Positions 1 to 7,335 of a stretch of 64,000 bases of DNA are shown piece by piece. The stretch comes from Fibrobacter succinogenes (GTDB taxonomy: Bacteria; Fibrobacterota; Fibrobacteria; Fibrobacterales; Fibrobacteraceae), in the NCBI RefSeq assembly GCF_902779965.1, contig NZ_CACZDK010000014.1, forward strand, positions 1-64,000, written 5' to 3'. The notes beneath the pieces are model-generated. The model was not told where the DNA came from. It ran no database searches and saw only the letters and a program-made list of their open reading frames with translations. The translations under genes and the position numbers were made by a program. Numbering within the stretch: the first letter of the stretch is position 1; each line of letters starts with the position of its first letter.

Positions 1-1
1 C

Positions 2-253
2 GATATTTCGAAGCTGAACGTGATTGTGGGGCTGGATCTTTCGTACAACGGTTCGGTGCTTGCCAAAGAGGGCACGGGCTACTTGCTCACTTTCGACGGC
101 CTGGTGGATACGAGCCGCACTTCGCGCCTGTGCTTCAGGCCGCTCATGCCCGAGCTCACCACCAACATGTACATCATTTGGCGGCGGGGCCAGCAGTTCA
201 CGCGGGCGGGCGAACTTTTTCTCGACACGCTCCGGCATGTGCTGGGGGAATAG
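2..253 (+). CDS. LysR-family transcriptional regulator, C-terminal fragment
   Basis: The reading frame is open from the window edge to a TAG, so only about the last 83 residues are visible. The sequence (VIVGLDLSYNGSVLAKEG, then a hydrophobic strand, then NMYIIWRRGQQFTRAGELFL) has the look of the last part of a LysR substrate-binding domain, where the final helix carries the 'Fxxxl' ending. The DNA-binding helix-turn-helix lies outside the window, so neither target nor effector can be named. The next gene starts 24 bases downstream on the same strand and may be co-transcribed. Assignment is by family resemblance only. Confidence 0.6.
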   Translation, partial: DISKLNVIVGLDLSYNGSVLAKEGTGYLLTFDGLVDTSRTSRLCFRPLMPELTTNMYIIWRRGQQFTRAGELFLDTLRHVLGE

Positions 254-277
254 GCCCGAGATTAGAGGACTATTCTC

Positions 278-766
278 ATGCTTAAAATTGAAGAATATAG
301 TACAAAGTGTATCAGCGACGCGGTTGAAATCTGGAACGACATCGTCGAGGATGGCATCGCGTTTCCGCAAATGGAATTGCTTGACCCGCAGACGGGTGAC
401 GCTTTTTTCAAGTCGCAGTCGTTCACGGGCATCGCTGTTGATACGGACTCCGGCGAGGTGGTCGGGTTGTACATTCTCCACCCGAATAATGTCGGGCGCT
501 GCGGGCATATTTCGAATGCAAGCTATGCGGTCAAGAAGAACAAACGCGGCCAGCACATCGGTGAATTTCTCGTAAAGGATTGCCTCGCGAAGGCCAAGGA
601 AATCGGCTTCAGGATTTTGCAGTTCAATGCGGTTGTCGCGACAAATACGTCTGCGCTCAAGCTCTACAAGAAGCTCGGCTTTACGCAGCTCGGCGTGATT
701 CCCAAGGGATTCCTGCTCAAGAACGGAAATTACGAGGATATCATTCCGCACTATATTGAACTGTAG
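278..766 (+). CDS. GNAT-family N-acetyltransferase
   Basis: A 162-residue protein of the usual single-domain GNAT length. It shows the acetyl-CoA binding signature KRGQHIGEFLVKDC (the Q/RxxGxG/A loop, residues about 88-101), followed by the NTSALKLYKKLGF segment that is typical of the C-terminal half of the fold. An AGAGGA ribosome-binding site sits about 8 bases before the ATG. Family members acetylate amines on small molecules, peptides or ribosomal proteins; the substrate here cannot be told from sequence. A strong intrinsic terminator follows at 874. Confidence 0.85.
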   Translation: MLKIEEYSTKCISDAVEIWNDIVEDGIAFPQMELLDPQTGDAFFKSQSFTGIAVDTDSGEVVGLYILHPNNVGRCGHISNASYAVKKNKRGQHIGEFLVKDCLAKAKEIGFRILQFNAVVATNTSALKLYKKLGFTQLGVIPKGFLLKNGNYEDIIPHYIEL

Positions 767-873
767 CGCTATCAATCGAATTTAATCCCAAGACTTATAT
801 TAACTCTAGAGTAAATAACTTTAGAGTTTATAAAAAGCTTGCTGAATTTAAAATCGCAAATTTAATCTGAGAT

Positions 874-902
874 GCCGTTTTGCTGAAAAACGGCTTTTTT
901 TT
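874..902 (+). terminator. Intrinsic terminator after the GNAT gene
   Basis: Perfect 8-bp stem gccgtttt (874-881) / aaaacggc (887-894) with a 5-base loop, followed by eight T on the plus strand. It lies between the plus-strand acetyltransferase and the convergent ZIP transporter gene, whose stop codon overlaps the T run. Confidence 0.85.
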
Positions 903-1689
903 ACAGTGCGCTGTCGAGTGCCATCATAAGCGTGAAGCCGACGGCGAAGAGGATGGTGCCTGCGTCAAAGTGATCGCCTTCGCTCACTTCGGGGAGCATT
1001 TCTTCGACGACAACGTAAATCATTGCGCCTGCCGCGAACGAGAGCAGATAGGGCATGAACGGCGAAAGAATTTCGGCGGCGATTAAGGTAATCAAAGCTC
1101 CGATCGGTTCGACTGCTCCGGAGAGCGCCCCAAGTGCGAATGCCTTTTTGCGCGTTGCGCCTTCGGCTTTTAGCGGAAGCGAAACAACGGCTCCTTCAGG
1201 AAAATTCTGAATAGCGATACCGATGGAAAGCGCGAATGCTGCTGAGAGTGTGATGGCGACATTTCCAGAAAGCCAACCTGCGAAAACGATGCCGACAGCC
1301 ATGCCTTCGGGTAAGTTGTGGAGCGTTACCGCGAGCGTGAGCATCGTGGTGCGTTTGAGTTTTGCTCTCGGACCTTCGGGAGTCTTGCTACCCAAATGCA
1401 AATGTGGCGTGATTTTGTCCAAAATGAACAGGAATAAAATGCCTGCCCAGAACCCCACTGCGGCGGGTGCGAATGATAGTTTGCCCAAATGCTCGCTAGC
1501 TTCGATAGCCGGGAGGAGCAGGCTCCAGACGGATGCCGCTACCATGACGCCAGCCGCAAATGATAAAAGTCCGCGTTTGAGGTTCTGCTTCATTTGCCCG
1601 CGGATGAAGAATACGCAAGCCGCGCCGAGAACCGTGCCTAAAAATGGGATGGTGAGACCTTGAATAATGGGTAAAAAGGATTGACTCAT
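901..1689 (-). CDS. ZIP-family divalent metal transporter (GufA/ZupT-like)
   Basis: A 262-residue inner-membrane protein with about eight hydrophobic segments. The two metal-coordinating motifs of bacterial ZIP proteins are both present: HNLPEG in the fourth membrane segment and QNFPEG in the fifth, plus a late EE pair (VVVEEMLPE). ZIP proteins move zinc, iron, manganese or cobalt into the cytoplasm. The loop between segments 3 and 4 is short and contains HLHLG, a possible metal-binding site. The gene stands alone, convergent with the acetyltransferase. Specificity is unknown; proximity to the iron genes is suggestive only. Confidence 0.85.
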   Translation of the reverse strand: MSQSFLPIIQGLTIPFLGTVLGAACVFFIRGQMKQNLKRGLLSFAAGVMVAASVWSLLLPAIEASEHLGKLSFAPAAVGFWAGILFLFILDKITPHLHLGSKTPEGPRAKLKRTTMLTLAVTLHNLPEGMAVGIVFAGWLSGNVAITLSAAFALSIGIAIQNFPEGAVVSLPLKAEGATRKKAFALGALSGAVEPIGALITLIAAEILSPFMPYLLSFAAGAMIYVVVEEMLPEVSEGDHFDAGTILFAVGFTLMMALDSAL

Positions 1690-1734
1690 GCGAAAAAAGA
1701 TAGTATTAAAATGTGACGATTTTCAAAAAACTTG

Positions 1735-1761
1735 CTGGAGTTTTGAGAGTCTAATTGGAGT
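1735..1761 (+). promoter_or_regulatory. Direct repeat at 20 bp, putative AraC operator
   Basis: Two heptamers, ctggagt (1735-1741) and ttggagt (1755-1761), lie exactly 20 bp apart on the plus strand, 35-61 bp before the start of the secreted hydrolase. The second is part of agtctaattgga (1748-1759), which is identical to 12 bases of the element in front of tonB at 47218-47229. The same 20-bp spacing recurs at three other places in the window. Two turns of helix between direct repeats is the normal arrangement for AraC-family sites. Regulator assignment is inference. Confidence 0.5.
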
Positions 1762-1795
1762 AGCGTAAACGGCTGCATTTTTGTATCGTAGATGC

Positions 1796-2977
1796 ATGAA
1801 TAAAATAAAGTCTTTCGTTGTCGCGGCTTCTGCCGTATTGCTTTTTACAACTTCTGCAAATGCATGCCTTGCCGCTTGCAAGGAAAAGAAACGAGACGAG
1901 GCTTACAGTAAGCCACTCACGACTGCTGCATTGCAAACTATCATTAATAACGCTTTGCCGCAAAAGGCTGTGGATCCGGAACTTGGCGAACCCTATCAGG
2001 TTTACCCGATTGATGTGAAATCGTATGATAAAGATTTCCATGCGACGCTGATTGAATATCCTTACGGAAGTTCTCCGCGAGCGGTGAAGCATGAAGCGAA
2101 TCCGCGTGGAGTTATCTTGTACGTACATGGGTACAATGATTATTTCTTCCAGAAAGAGCTTGCAGAAAAATCGGATTCTGCGGGTTTTGCTTTCTTTGCA
2201 ATTGACTTGCATTACAATGGTCGTTCGTATAGCGAAGGCGAGCCGCGTTCTGATATGCGTAGCGTCAAGGAATACTATGCGGAGTTGGATGCAGCTGTAG
2301 CGCTCAGCAAGAAAATTGCAGCAAAAGGCTCGAATGCGAAATTGCCGTTTGTCATTCTCGGTCATTCGCAGGGTGGGCTGATTACGCCAAATTACCTGAA
2401 TGAACGCAATAGCGAAGATTTTGCGGCTCTCGTTTTGAACAGTCCGTTCTTGGATTATAAAAATAGCTGGTTTGTCCGCAATGTGGCTTTCCCCGTGTTT
2501 TCGGATATAGCGCTATTGTTACCCGATGTTCCCGCCCCGAAGCAGGAAGCCCCTAAGTACAACATATCTCTTTTGAAAAGTGAAAAGGGGGAGTGGGAAT
2601 TTAATCGTGATTTGAAGAGTGATGAATGGCCGCAACAGTACTTTGGTTACCTCCGTGCGACGGAACGCGGTATCAAGTGGATTCATGCGGGAATGCAAAT
2701 CAAGGCTCCGGTTCTCATGATGCGTAGCGGCTGCACGGTGAATACGGTCAAGTGGGATGATGACTACATGCGTTGCGACTGCATGCTCGATGTGAATCTC
2801 CTTGAAAAGTGGGCTCCGAAATTGGGTAGTGATGTCACGACCGTGACGATTACGGATGGCATGCACGACTTGTTCCTGTCGCGCAAGGATGTTCGTGATA
2901 ACGCTTACCGCACGATGTTTGAATTTTTGGATGGTGCCGTTTTGCGGAAGCAGATTGTCGTTGCGCAGAATTTTTAA
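1796..2977 (+). CDS. Secreted alpha/beta hydrolase (serine esterase/lipase-like)
   Basis: A 393-residue protein whose N-terminus MNKIKSFVVAASAVLLF is a signal peptide; a cysteine in the LAAC stretch just after it could make it a lipoprotein. The hydrolase core shows VILYVHGYNDY (oxyanion region), the nucleophile elbow GHSQGG (Ser near residue 196), and a late DGMHDLF histidine, resembling the serine aminopeptidase/monoglyceride-lipase branch. I chose ATG 1796 over the upstream TTG because the signal peptide begins there. The gene carries the same 20-bp-spaced repeat as the iron operons, so it may be iron-regulated and could act on a metallophore or its ester or acyl linkage; that role is inference. 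A terminator follows at 3005. Confidence 0.8.
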   Translation: MNKIKSFVVAASAVLLFTTSANACLAACKEKKRDEAYSKPLTTAALQTIINNALPQKAVDPELGEPYQVYPIDVKSYDKDFHATLIEYPYGSSPRAVKHEANPRGVILYVHGYNDYFFQKELAEKSDSAGFAFFAIDLHYNGRSYSEGEPRSDMRSVKEYYAELDAAVALSKKIAAKGSNAKLPFVILGHSQGGLITPNYLNERNSEDFAALVLNSPFLDYKNSWFVRNVAFPVFSDIALLLPDVPAPKQEAPKYNISLLKSEKGEWEFNRDLKSDEWPQQYFGYLRATERGIKWIHAGMQIKAPVLMMRSGCTVNTVKWDDDYMRCDCMLDVNLLEKWAPKLGSDVTTVTITDGMHDLFLSRKDVRDNAYRTMFEFLDGAVLRKQIVVAQNF

Positions 2978-3004
2978 TAATTAAATTTTGTTTTAATCGG
3001 TTAG

Positions 3005-3039
3005 CGCACTTTCCTTGTTATGAGGGAAGTGCGTTTTTT
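3005..3039 (+). terminator. Intrinsic terminator after the hydrolase
   Basis: A 10-bp stem with one wobble pair (3005-3014 with 3024-3033) followed by six T. The T run ends only 11 bases before the next ATG, so the next gene's ribosome-binding site (ggag, 3041-3044) abuts the terminator. Confidence 0.8.
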
Positions 3040-3050
3040 AGGAGAAAATT

Positions 3051-3644
3051 ATGAGTAAGAATATTTGGGATATTTTTGCGCCAGTTTATGAATTCTCAAT
3101 GCGTTCGCAGAAGAACATTTATGATTATATGTATGAGCGGATTGGCGAGGTTGCGCGGGGCAAGGATGTGCTTGAATTGGCGACTGGTCCGGGGATGATT
3201 GCGCGGCATATTGCTTCGCTTGCGAATCACGTGGTGGCGACTGATTTTGCTCCGAAGATGATCGAGACGGCTCGCAAGGCTAAGAATCCTGAAAACGTGC
3301 GTTTTGAAGTGGCCGATGCGACTTCATTGCGCTTTATGGACAAAGCTTTTGATGTGGTCGTGATTGCAAATGCGCTTCACATTATCCCAGAGCCTGAAAA
3401 AGCGCTTGCGGAAATCCGTCGCGTCTTGAAAGATGATGGTGTGCTTATTGCTCCGAACTTTATATTTCGCGAAGGAGGTAAAAGAAATTTGTGGCAAAAG
3501 TTTTTGAGTCTTGTCGGAGTACGCTTTGCGCACGAATGGACGGAAGACGAATACAAGTCTTTTTTGAAAGGAAATGGCTGGACGATAACGGAAAATTGCG
3601 TGATAAAAGGCCGAATTGATTTGGCCTACGTGGAATGCAAATAG
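3051..3644 (+). CDS. Class I SAM-dependent methyltransferase
   Basis: A 197-residue cytoplasmic protein of UbiE/ubiquinone-methyltransferase-like build. Motif I is VLELATGPGMIARHIA (residues about 40-55). Motif II follows as DFAPKMIETARKA and motif III as VVIANALHIIPEPEKALAEIRRVLKDDG. The C-terminal part is short, as in small-molecule methyltransferases that act on lipids or xenobiotics. The substrate cannot be deduced. A good GGAG site sits before the ATG. No link with the NRPS operon is evident, since it lacks the shared promoter repeat. Confidence 0.85.
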   Translation: MSKNIWDIFAPVYEFSMRSQKNIYDYMYERIGEVARGKDVLELATGPGMIARHIASLANHVVATDFAPKMIETARKAKNPENVRFEVADATSLRFMDKAFDVVVIANALHIIPEPEKALAEIRRVLKDDGVLIAPNFIFREGGKRNLWQKFLSLVGVRFAHEWTEDEYKSFLKGNGWTITENCVIKGRIDLAYVECK

Positions 3645-3705
3645 TTTTCTCCGAAAAAAAGATATATTAACATAAACCGATCGATTTTATGCTAAGGAGT
3701 GGGGA

Positions 3706-5379
3706 TTGAATCGTTTGTTTTTATGTTATTTGCTTATTTTCTCTGTTGTCGGATTCGTTGCCTGTAGTGACGAAAATGGCGCAGCACCTGTGAGTGGCGA
3801 AAGCAGTGCCGTTGATGAATCGAGTTCGTCGGCGGGTGTTTTGCCGAGTAGTTCATCATGGATTGCCGCGAACTCTTCGAGTTCATCCTCAGAAGTCTCA
3901 TCTAGTAGTGAAAATGGTGATTCCGGCTCGGGGGCCGGAATGACATCATCAAGTAATGCCGATACTTCCACTGCAGTTAAAGCTGACACCACCAAAATCA
4001 CCTACGCCCTCAAACCCTTCGACGGCCCGCTTTCTAACCCGCACAAGGGCTTTACGGTCCCGACCGAAGGCCTGTGGACTTTCGTTCCGGAATTCGAATA
4101 TGGACCTTACGGTTCCTTGAATAACAAGGCGTGGGATCTTATCTCATACGGCTCCGGTTATCAGAAGTGGAATAAATTAAATCCGGCAAAAGGCGTTTAC
4201 GACTGGACGGAACTGGAAAAACTGCTGAATGATTTGGCCAAGCACAACATGGGCTACGCTCTGCGCGTGCTGCCATATTCACCATCTTTTGTCAGGGGTA
4301 ATGACACGCCCGAAGAAGAATATGACTGGACGCCGTCCTTTGTCTACGAAATGGGCGCAAAGAGAGTTACTGCCACCTTGCAGTGGAATGGTTACCGCGC
4401 CGCTGTGCCCGTTTGGGATGATCCGGTCTATTTACAAGCGGCAAAGGAATTCGCTAAGGCCTTGGCTGAAAAATACGATGGCGACCCGCGTATAGAATAC
4501 ATCGACATCCGGACCTTTGGCGAATGGGGTGAATGGCATGCCTCTCACCTGGACGGCAGCGAAATGCCCTCCGATTCGATAGAGATGGACATGCTGGATT
4601 ACTACGCTTCCGTTTTCAAGAAGACTCAGCTGGTGTTGCCATCCAGCGGCATGGGCGAAGTCTATACGCATGCGCTTAGCCTCGGCATTACCAAGCGTGA
4701 CGACGGGTTCATCGGCATTCCCGGCAGGCCGGATTCACTAGTGCGTGCCTACGAGGCCAACTTGCCGACCATCGCCGAAAACATCGCCGGCTACAAGACG
4801 ATGCTGGAATACACCGACGTGATTCCCGGAGGCTATCTCAAGTGGACTCCGCAGCGCTGGGTGGATGCGATTACCACGGCTCATTTGACTTACTATGTTT
4901 TAGATCAAGACAGCGACTGTGGCTATAATTTCTACAAAGACTACAAGGCTCTTGCAGATTCCATGACTAAAGTTATTGGCTATAACTTTACGGTAACGCA
5001 AGCGGAGTTGACGACTATTGTGGATACCAAAGGTTCGATGAGCACGCTGAACATTACTGTCAAGAACACTGGCGTTGCCCCTTGTTTCTTTGATGTGTAT
5101 TTGGTGGCTGAATTGGTCGATAGTTTAGGGACGGTGCTCGCGCAAATCGGCGAGACTGTTCGCATTCCCAAAGGAACTTTCAAGGATGCAAGTTCGCAAA
5201 AATTCTCGTTCACGTACAAAGCTACTGCTGGGGAGACGAGCATCGCGAAGTTACCCGGCGTAACGGTTGCGCTCTCGCTCTATGAAAGCGAAGGCAATTT
5301 CAAAAACGGAAAAAATCCGACCGTTCGTTTTGACAATGATGGAATTTTGGAAAACAAGAAGCTAATGCTGAAACGATAG
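3706..5379 (+). CDS. Ser-linker lipoprotein with DUF4832-like glycosidase-fold domain
   Basis: A 557-residue secreted protein starting at TTG with a strong AAGGAG site. The signal peptide ends in a lipobox (GFVAC, Cys20), so it is predicted to be a lipoprotein. Residues about 25-95 are a serine-rich linker with several SSSS runs, a hallmark of Fibrobacter surface proteins. The following domain (NPHKGF near residue 112, YQKWNKLNPAKGVYDW, RTFGEWGEWH) resembles a beta/alpha-barrel glycoside-hydrolase-like fold as in DUF4832 proteins. The FGEWGEWH segment would hold acidic catalytic residues. The last roughly 120 residues form a beta-sandwich-like domain. A polysaccharide substrate is likely but unknown. 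Confidence 0.7.
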   Translation: MNRLFLCYLLIFSVVGFVACSDENGAAPVSGESSAVDESSSSAGVLPSSSSWIAANSSSSSSEVSSSSENGDSGSGAGMTSSSNADTSTAVKADTTKITYALKPFDGPLSNPHKGFTVPTEGLWTFVPEFEYGPYGSLNNKAWDLISYGSGYQKWNKLNPAKGVYDWTELEKLLNDLAKHNMGYALRVLPYSPSFVRGNDTPEEEYDWTPSFVYEMGAKRVTATLQWNGYRAAVPVWDDPVYLQAAKEFAKALAEKYDGDPRIEYIDIRTFGEWGEWHASHLDGSEMPSDSIEMDMLDYYASVFKKTQLVLPSSGMGEVYTHALSLGITKRDDGFIGIPGRPDSLVRAYEANLPTIAENIAGYKTMLEYTDVIPGGYLKWTPQRWVDAITTAHLTYYVLDQDSDCGYNFYKDYKALADSMTKVIGYNFTVTQAELTTIVDTKGSMSTLNITVKNTGVAPCFFDVYLVAELVDSLGTVLAQIGETVRIPKGTFKDASSQKFSFTYKATAGETSIAKLPGVTVALSLYESEGNFKNGKNPTVRFDNDGILENKKLMLKR

Positions 5380-5410
5380 GGCTGTTTCGCGAAATAGCTT
5401 CGCTTTTAGA

Positions 5411-5581
5411 TTACAATTTGCGGATTTCTTCTTCGGAAAGGTGCGTTATTCTAGAGATTTTTTCCACAGAATCGCCTTCAGCAAGCATGTTGCGAGCCAT
5501 TTCTCGTTCGCGGTCTTGAACGCTCGAAGCCACCTTCGCGTTGATTTCGTCCGCGAATTCTTCGAAAATGCCATCTACCAT
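5411..5581 (-). pseudogene. C-terminal remnant of an Rpn-family nuclease/transposase
   Basis: Reading the minus strand, the last 56 codons end in DREREMARNMLAEGDSVEK and ISRITHLSEEEIRKL. This is the helical tail found at the end of Rpn-type (PD-(D/E)XK, recombination-promoting) proteins. No matching nuclease domain lies upstream: an in-frame stop occurs near 5654, and the sequence from 5582 to 5764 does not resemble the family in any frame. I read it as a truncated copy, perhaps cut when the neighbouring ATPase locus arrived. A short true gene cannot be excluded. Confidence 0.45.
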
Positions 5582-5764
5582 GGCGTTATGTTCATCTTTC
5601 TGTTGATGTTGATACCGCCACCCGTGTTGGCAAAAGACGCGATGGCAGCCCTGTCATCTTGAAAATAGATACGGAAGCCGCACAAAAAGCGGGCATCCAG
5701 TTTTTCATCGGCAATGACAAGGTTTGGCTTTGCAGAGAAATGCCGAAAGATTTTCTTTCGATTT

Positions 5765-7102
5765 TTACTCCAAGAACATCGCCATGTAATACGGCAGTTT
5801 AACCATTTTGTCTGCGACACCGATGTTGTTTTCGGAAAGTTTGTAGCAAACTTTGGCAGCATAGTTGTCGTTACTCAGAACGGTCTTTGCCGACTTGGAG
5901 CGCCCCGTTGTCGCCTTGACTTCGATAATGGCGATTTCGCCGCCGATGTTTTCTACAAAGTCAATTTCTAGCCCAGAATCTTTGCGGAAGTAGAAAAGAT
6001 TACGGCCCTGCTTGGAGAAACAATCTGCGATGATGTTCTCGTAGATGGCGCCTTTATAGAATCCCAGATCGCCGCTTAGAATCTTGGCTGCGGTGCCGCG
6101 TTCCAGCATGGCAACGAACAGGCCGGAATCCTGTACATAAATCTTAAACGTATTCTCGATTTTGTAGCCTTCAAGGGGTTCTGCGATGTTGGTCAGGTTG
6201 TGGCAAATGTTGATGATGCCGCAGTCGTAGAGCCATTGGATTGCCGTTTGGTAGTTTTCGGAACGGCCCTTCTTTTCTAGTTGCGAATAGACAAACTTGT
6301 TGTTTTCCTTTGCAAGTTGGGCTGGTATGGAATCGAATACGCGATTGATGCGTCCGAGAAGCGTACGGTCGATTTCCTCATTTTCGTTCTCGTCAAGGTG
6401 CTTGCCAAAATCATCCTTGTATTCTTCGAGAATGTCCTGCTGTTCCTGCCAAACAACGTTCATGTCGTTCGTCTCGACAAATCGAGAAACGACATAAGGG
6501 AGGCCACCCACGCAAAGGTATTCCTTGAAATAGCGGAGCATGGCGTTGTGCGTTGCCTCGCTTACGGGTTCTTTTTTCTCGTAGCAGTCCTTCAGGTATG
6601 CGATGACGTTTTCGCCAATGCCCTTTGCCCACAGAAATTCCTCGAAATCCATGGGTTTCATATAAATTATTCTTTCAAAACCGGTCGGAACGCCTTTCCC
6701 TTTTTTACGGTTGTACCCCTTAATACCAAGCAGGGATCCCGTACAGATGACGTCGTAGCGGCCGTCTTCCATAAAAGGCTTGATGCTGGCGCGGGCGTTT
6801 GCACATTCCTGAATTTCATCGAAGATGATGACTGTCTTATTCTCGACAAAATGCACGTTGGGAAAGAGCGCCGAAAGATCTATGGTAATCCTGCCCACGT
6901 TCAGGTCGCTGTCAAAGACTCGCTTTGCGTTTTCGTTTTCCTTAAAGTTGATATAGACGACGTTCTCGTAGTTGGCGCGGGCAAATTCCAGGACGCTGGA
7001 CGTTTTGCCGATTTGGCGCATACCCTTAACAACTAGGGCCTTCTTTTTGCCCCCCGAGGTCTTCCAGTTTTCAAATTCTTTAAGGATTTTTCGCTTGAAC
7101 AT
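5765..7102 (-). CDS. AAA ATPase with DUF4143 domain
   Basis: A 445-residue protein of the large archaeal/bacterial ATPase group (AAA_14 plus DUF4143). The N-terminus has Walker A GMRQIGKTSSV (residues about 27-37) and Walker B TVIIFDEIQE (near residue 92). The C-terminal part contains an FRKDSGLEIDFV...IAIIEVKA nuclease-like segment typical of DUF4143, where D, E and K line up as a PD-(D/E)XK-type core. These genes are common, mobile-looking and of unsettled function; some sit in defence or toxin contexts. The promoter carries three phased direct repeats (7115-7195), suggesting autoregulation. The gene is monocistronic. Confidence 0.85.
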   Translation of the reverse strand: MFKRKILKEFENWKTSGGKKKALVVKGMRQIGKTSSVLEFARANYENVVYINFKENENAKRVFDSDLNVGRITIDLSALFPNVHFVENKTVIIFDEIQECANARASIKPFMEDGRYDVICTGSLLGIKGYNRKKGKGVPTGFERIIYMKPMDFEEFLWAKGIGENVIAYLKDCYEKKEPVSEATHNAMLRYFKEYLCVGGLPYVVSRFVETNDMNVVWQEQQDILEEYKDDFGKHLDENENEEIDRTLLGRINRVFDSIPAQLAKENNKFVYSQLEKKGRSENYQTAIQWLYDCGIINICHNLTNIAEPLEGYKIENTFKIYVQDSGLFVAMLERGTAAKILSGDLGFYKGAIYENIIADCFSKQGRNLFYFRKDSGLEIDFVENIGGEIAIIEVKATTGRSKSAKTVLSNDNYAAKVCYKLSENNIGVADKMVKLPYYMAMFLE

Positions 7103-7114
7103 GTCCTAAAACTA

Positions 7115-7195
7115 CACTTTTCCAACCGAATTGTCAATTTTTACTGCACTTTTTCGACCGAATTAGTGCTATTGTAGTGCACTTTTTCCACCGAA
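7115..7195 (-). promoter_or_regulatory. Three phased direct repeats upstream of the AAA/DUF4143 gene
   Basis: Near-identical 16-mers cacttttccaaccgaa (7115-7130), cactttttcgaccgaa (7147-7162) and cactttttccaccgaa (7180-7195) lie 32 and 33 bp apart, three helical turns, directly before the ATPase start codon at 7102. The last copy also forms an inverted repeat with the gaaaaagtg that follows. This looks like an operator array for a repressor or for the ATPase itself. Confidence 0.6.
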
Positions 7196-7280
7196 AAAGT
7201 GTAAAAATGGCGAATTTAGTGAAATTTCGCCATTTTGCTTTGCGGGGAATTGCCAAAAGAATTTTTAGGCGTTGAATAGG

Positions 7281-7312
7281 AAAATTGCCCCGGATTTCTC
7301 CGAGGCAATTTT
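7281..7312 (-). terminator. Bidirectional-looking terminator after the ABC pair
   Basis: A hairpin with arms aaaattgcc (7281-7289) and ggcaatttt (7304-7312) and an additional inner cgg/ccg. It lies 24 bases past the stop codon of the minus-strand ABC gene and before the promoter of the ATPase gene. The A/T arms supply U-rich flanks in either direction. Confidence 0.65.
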
Positions 7313-7335
7313 GTAGGTGTTTTTTGAATGAAGTT

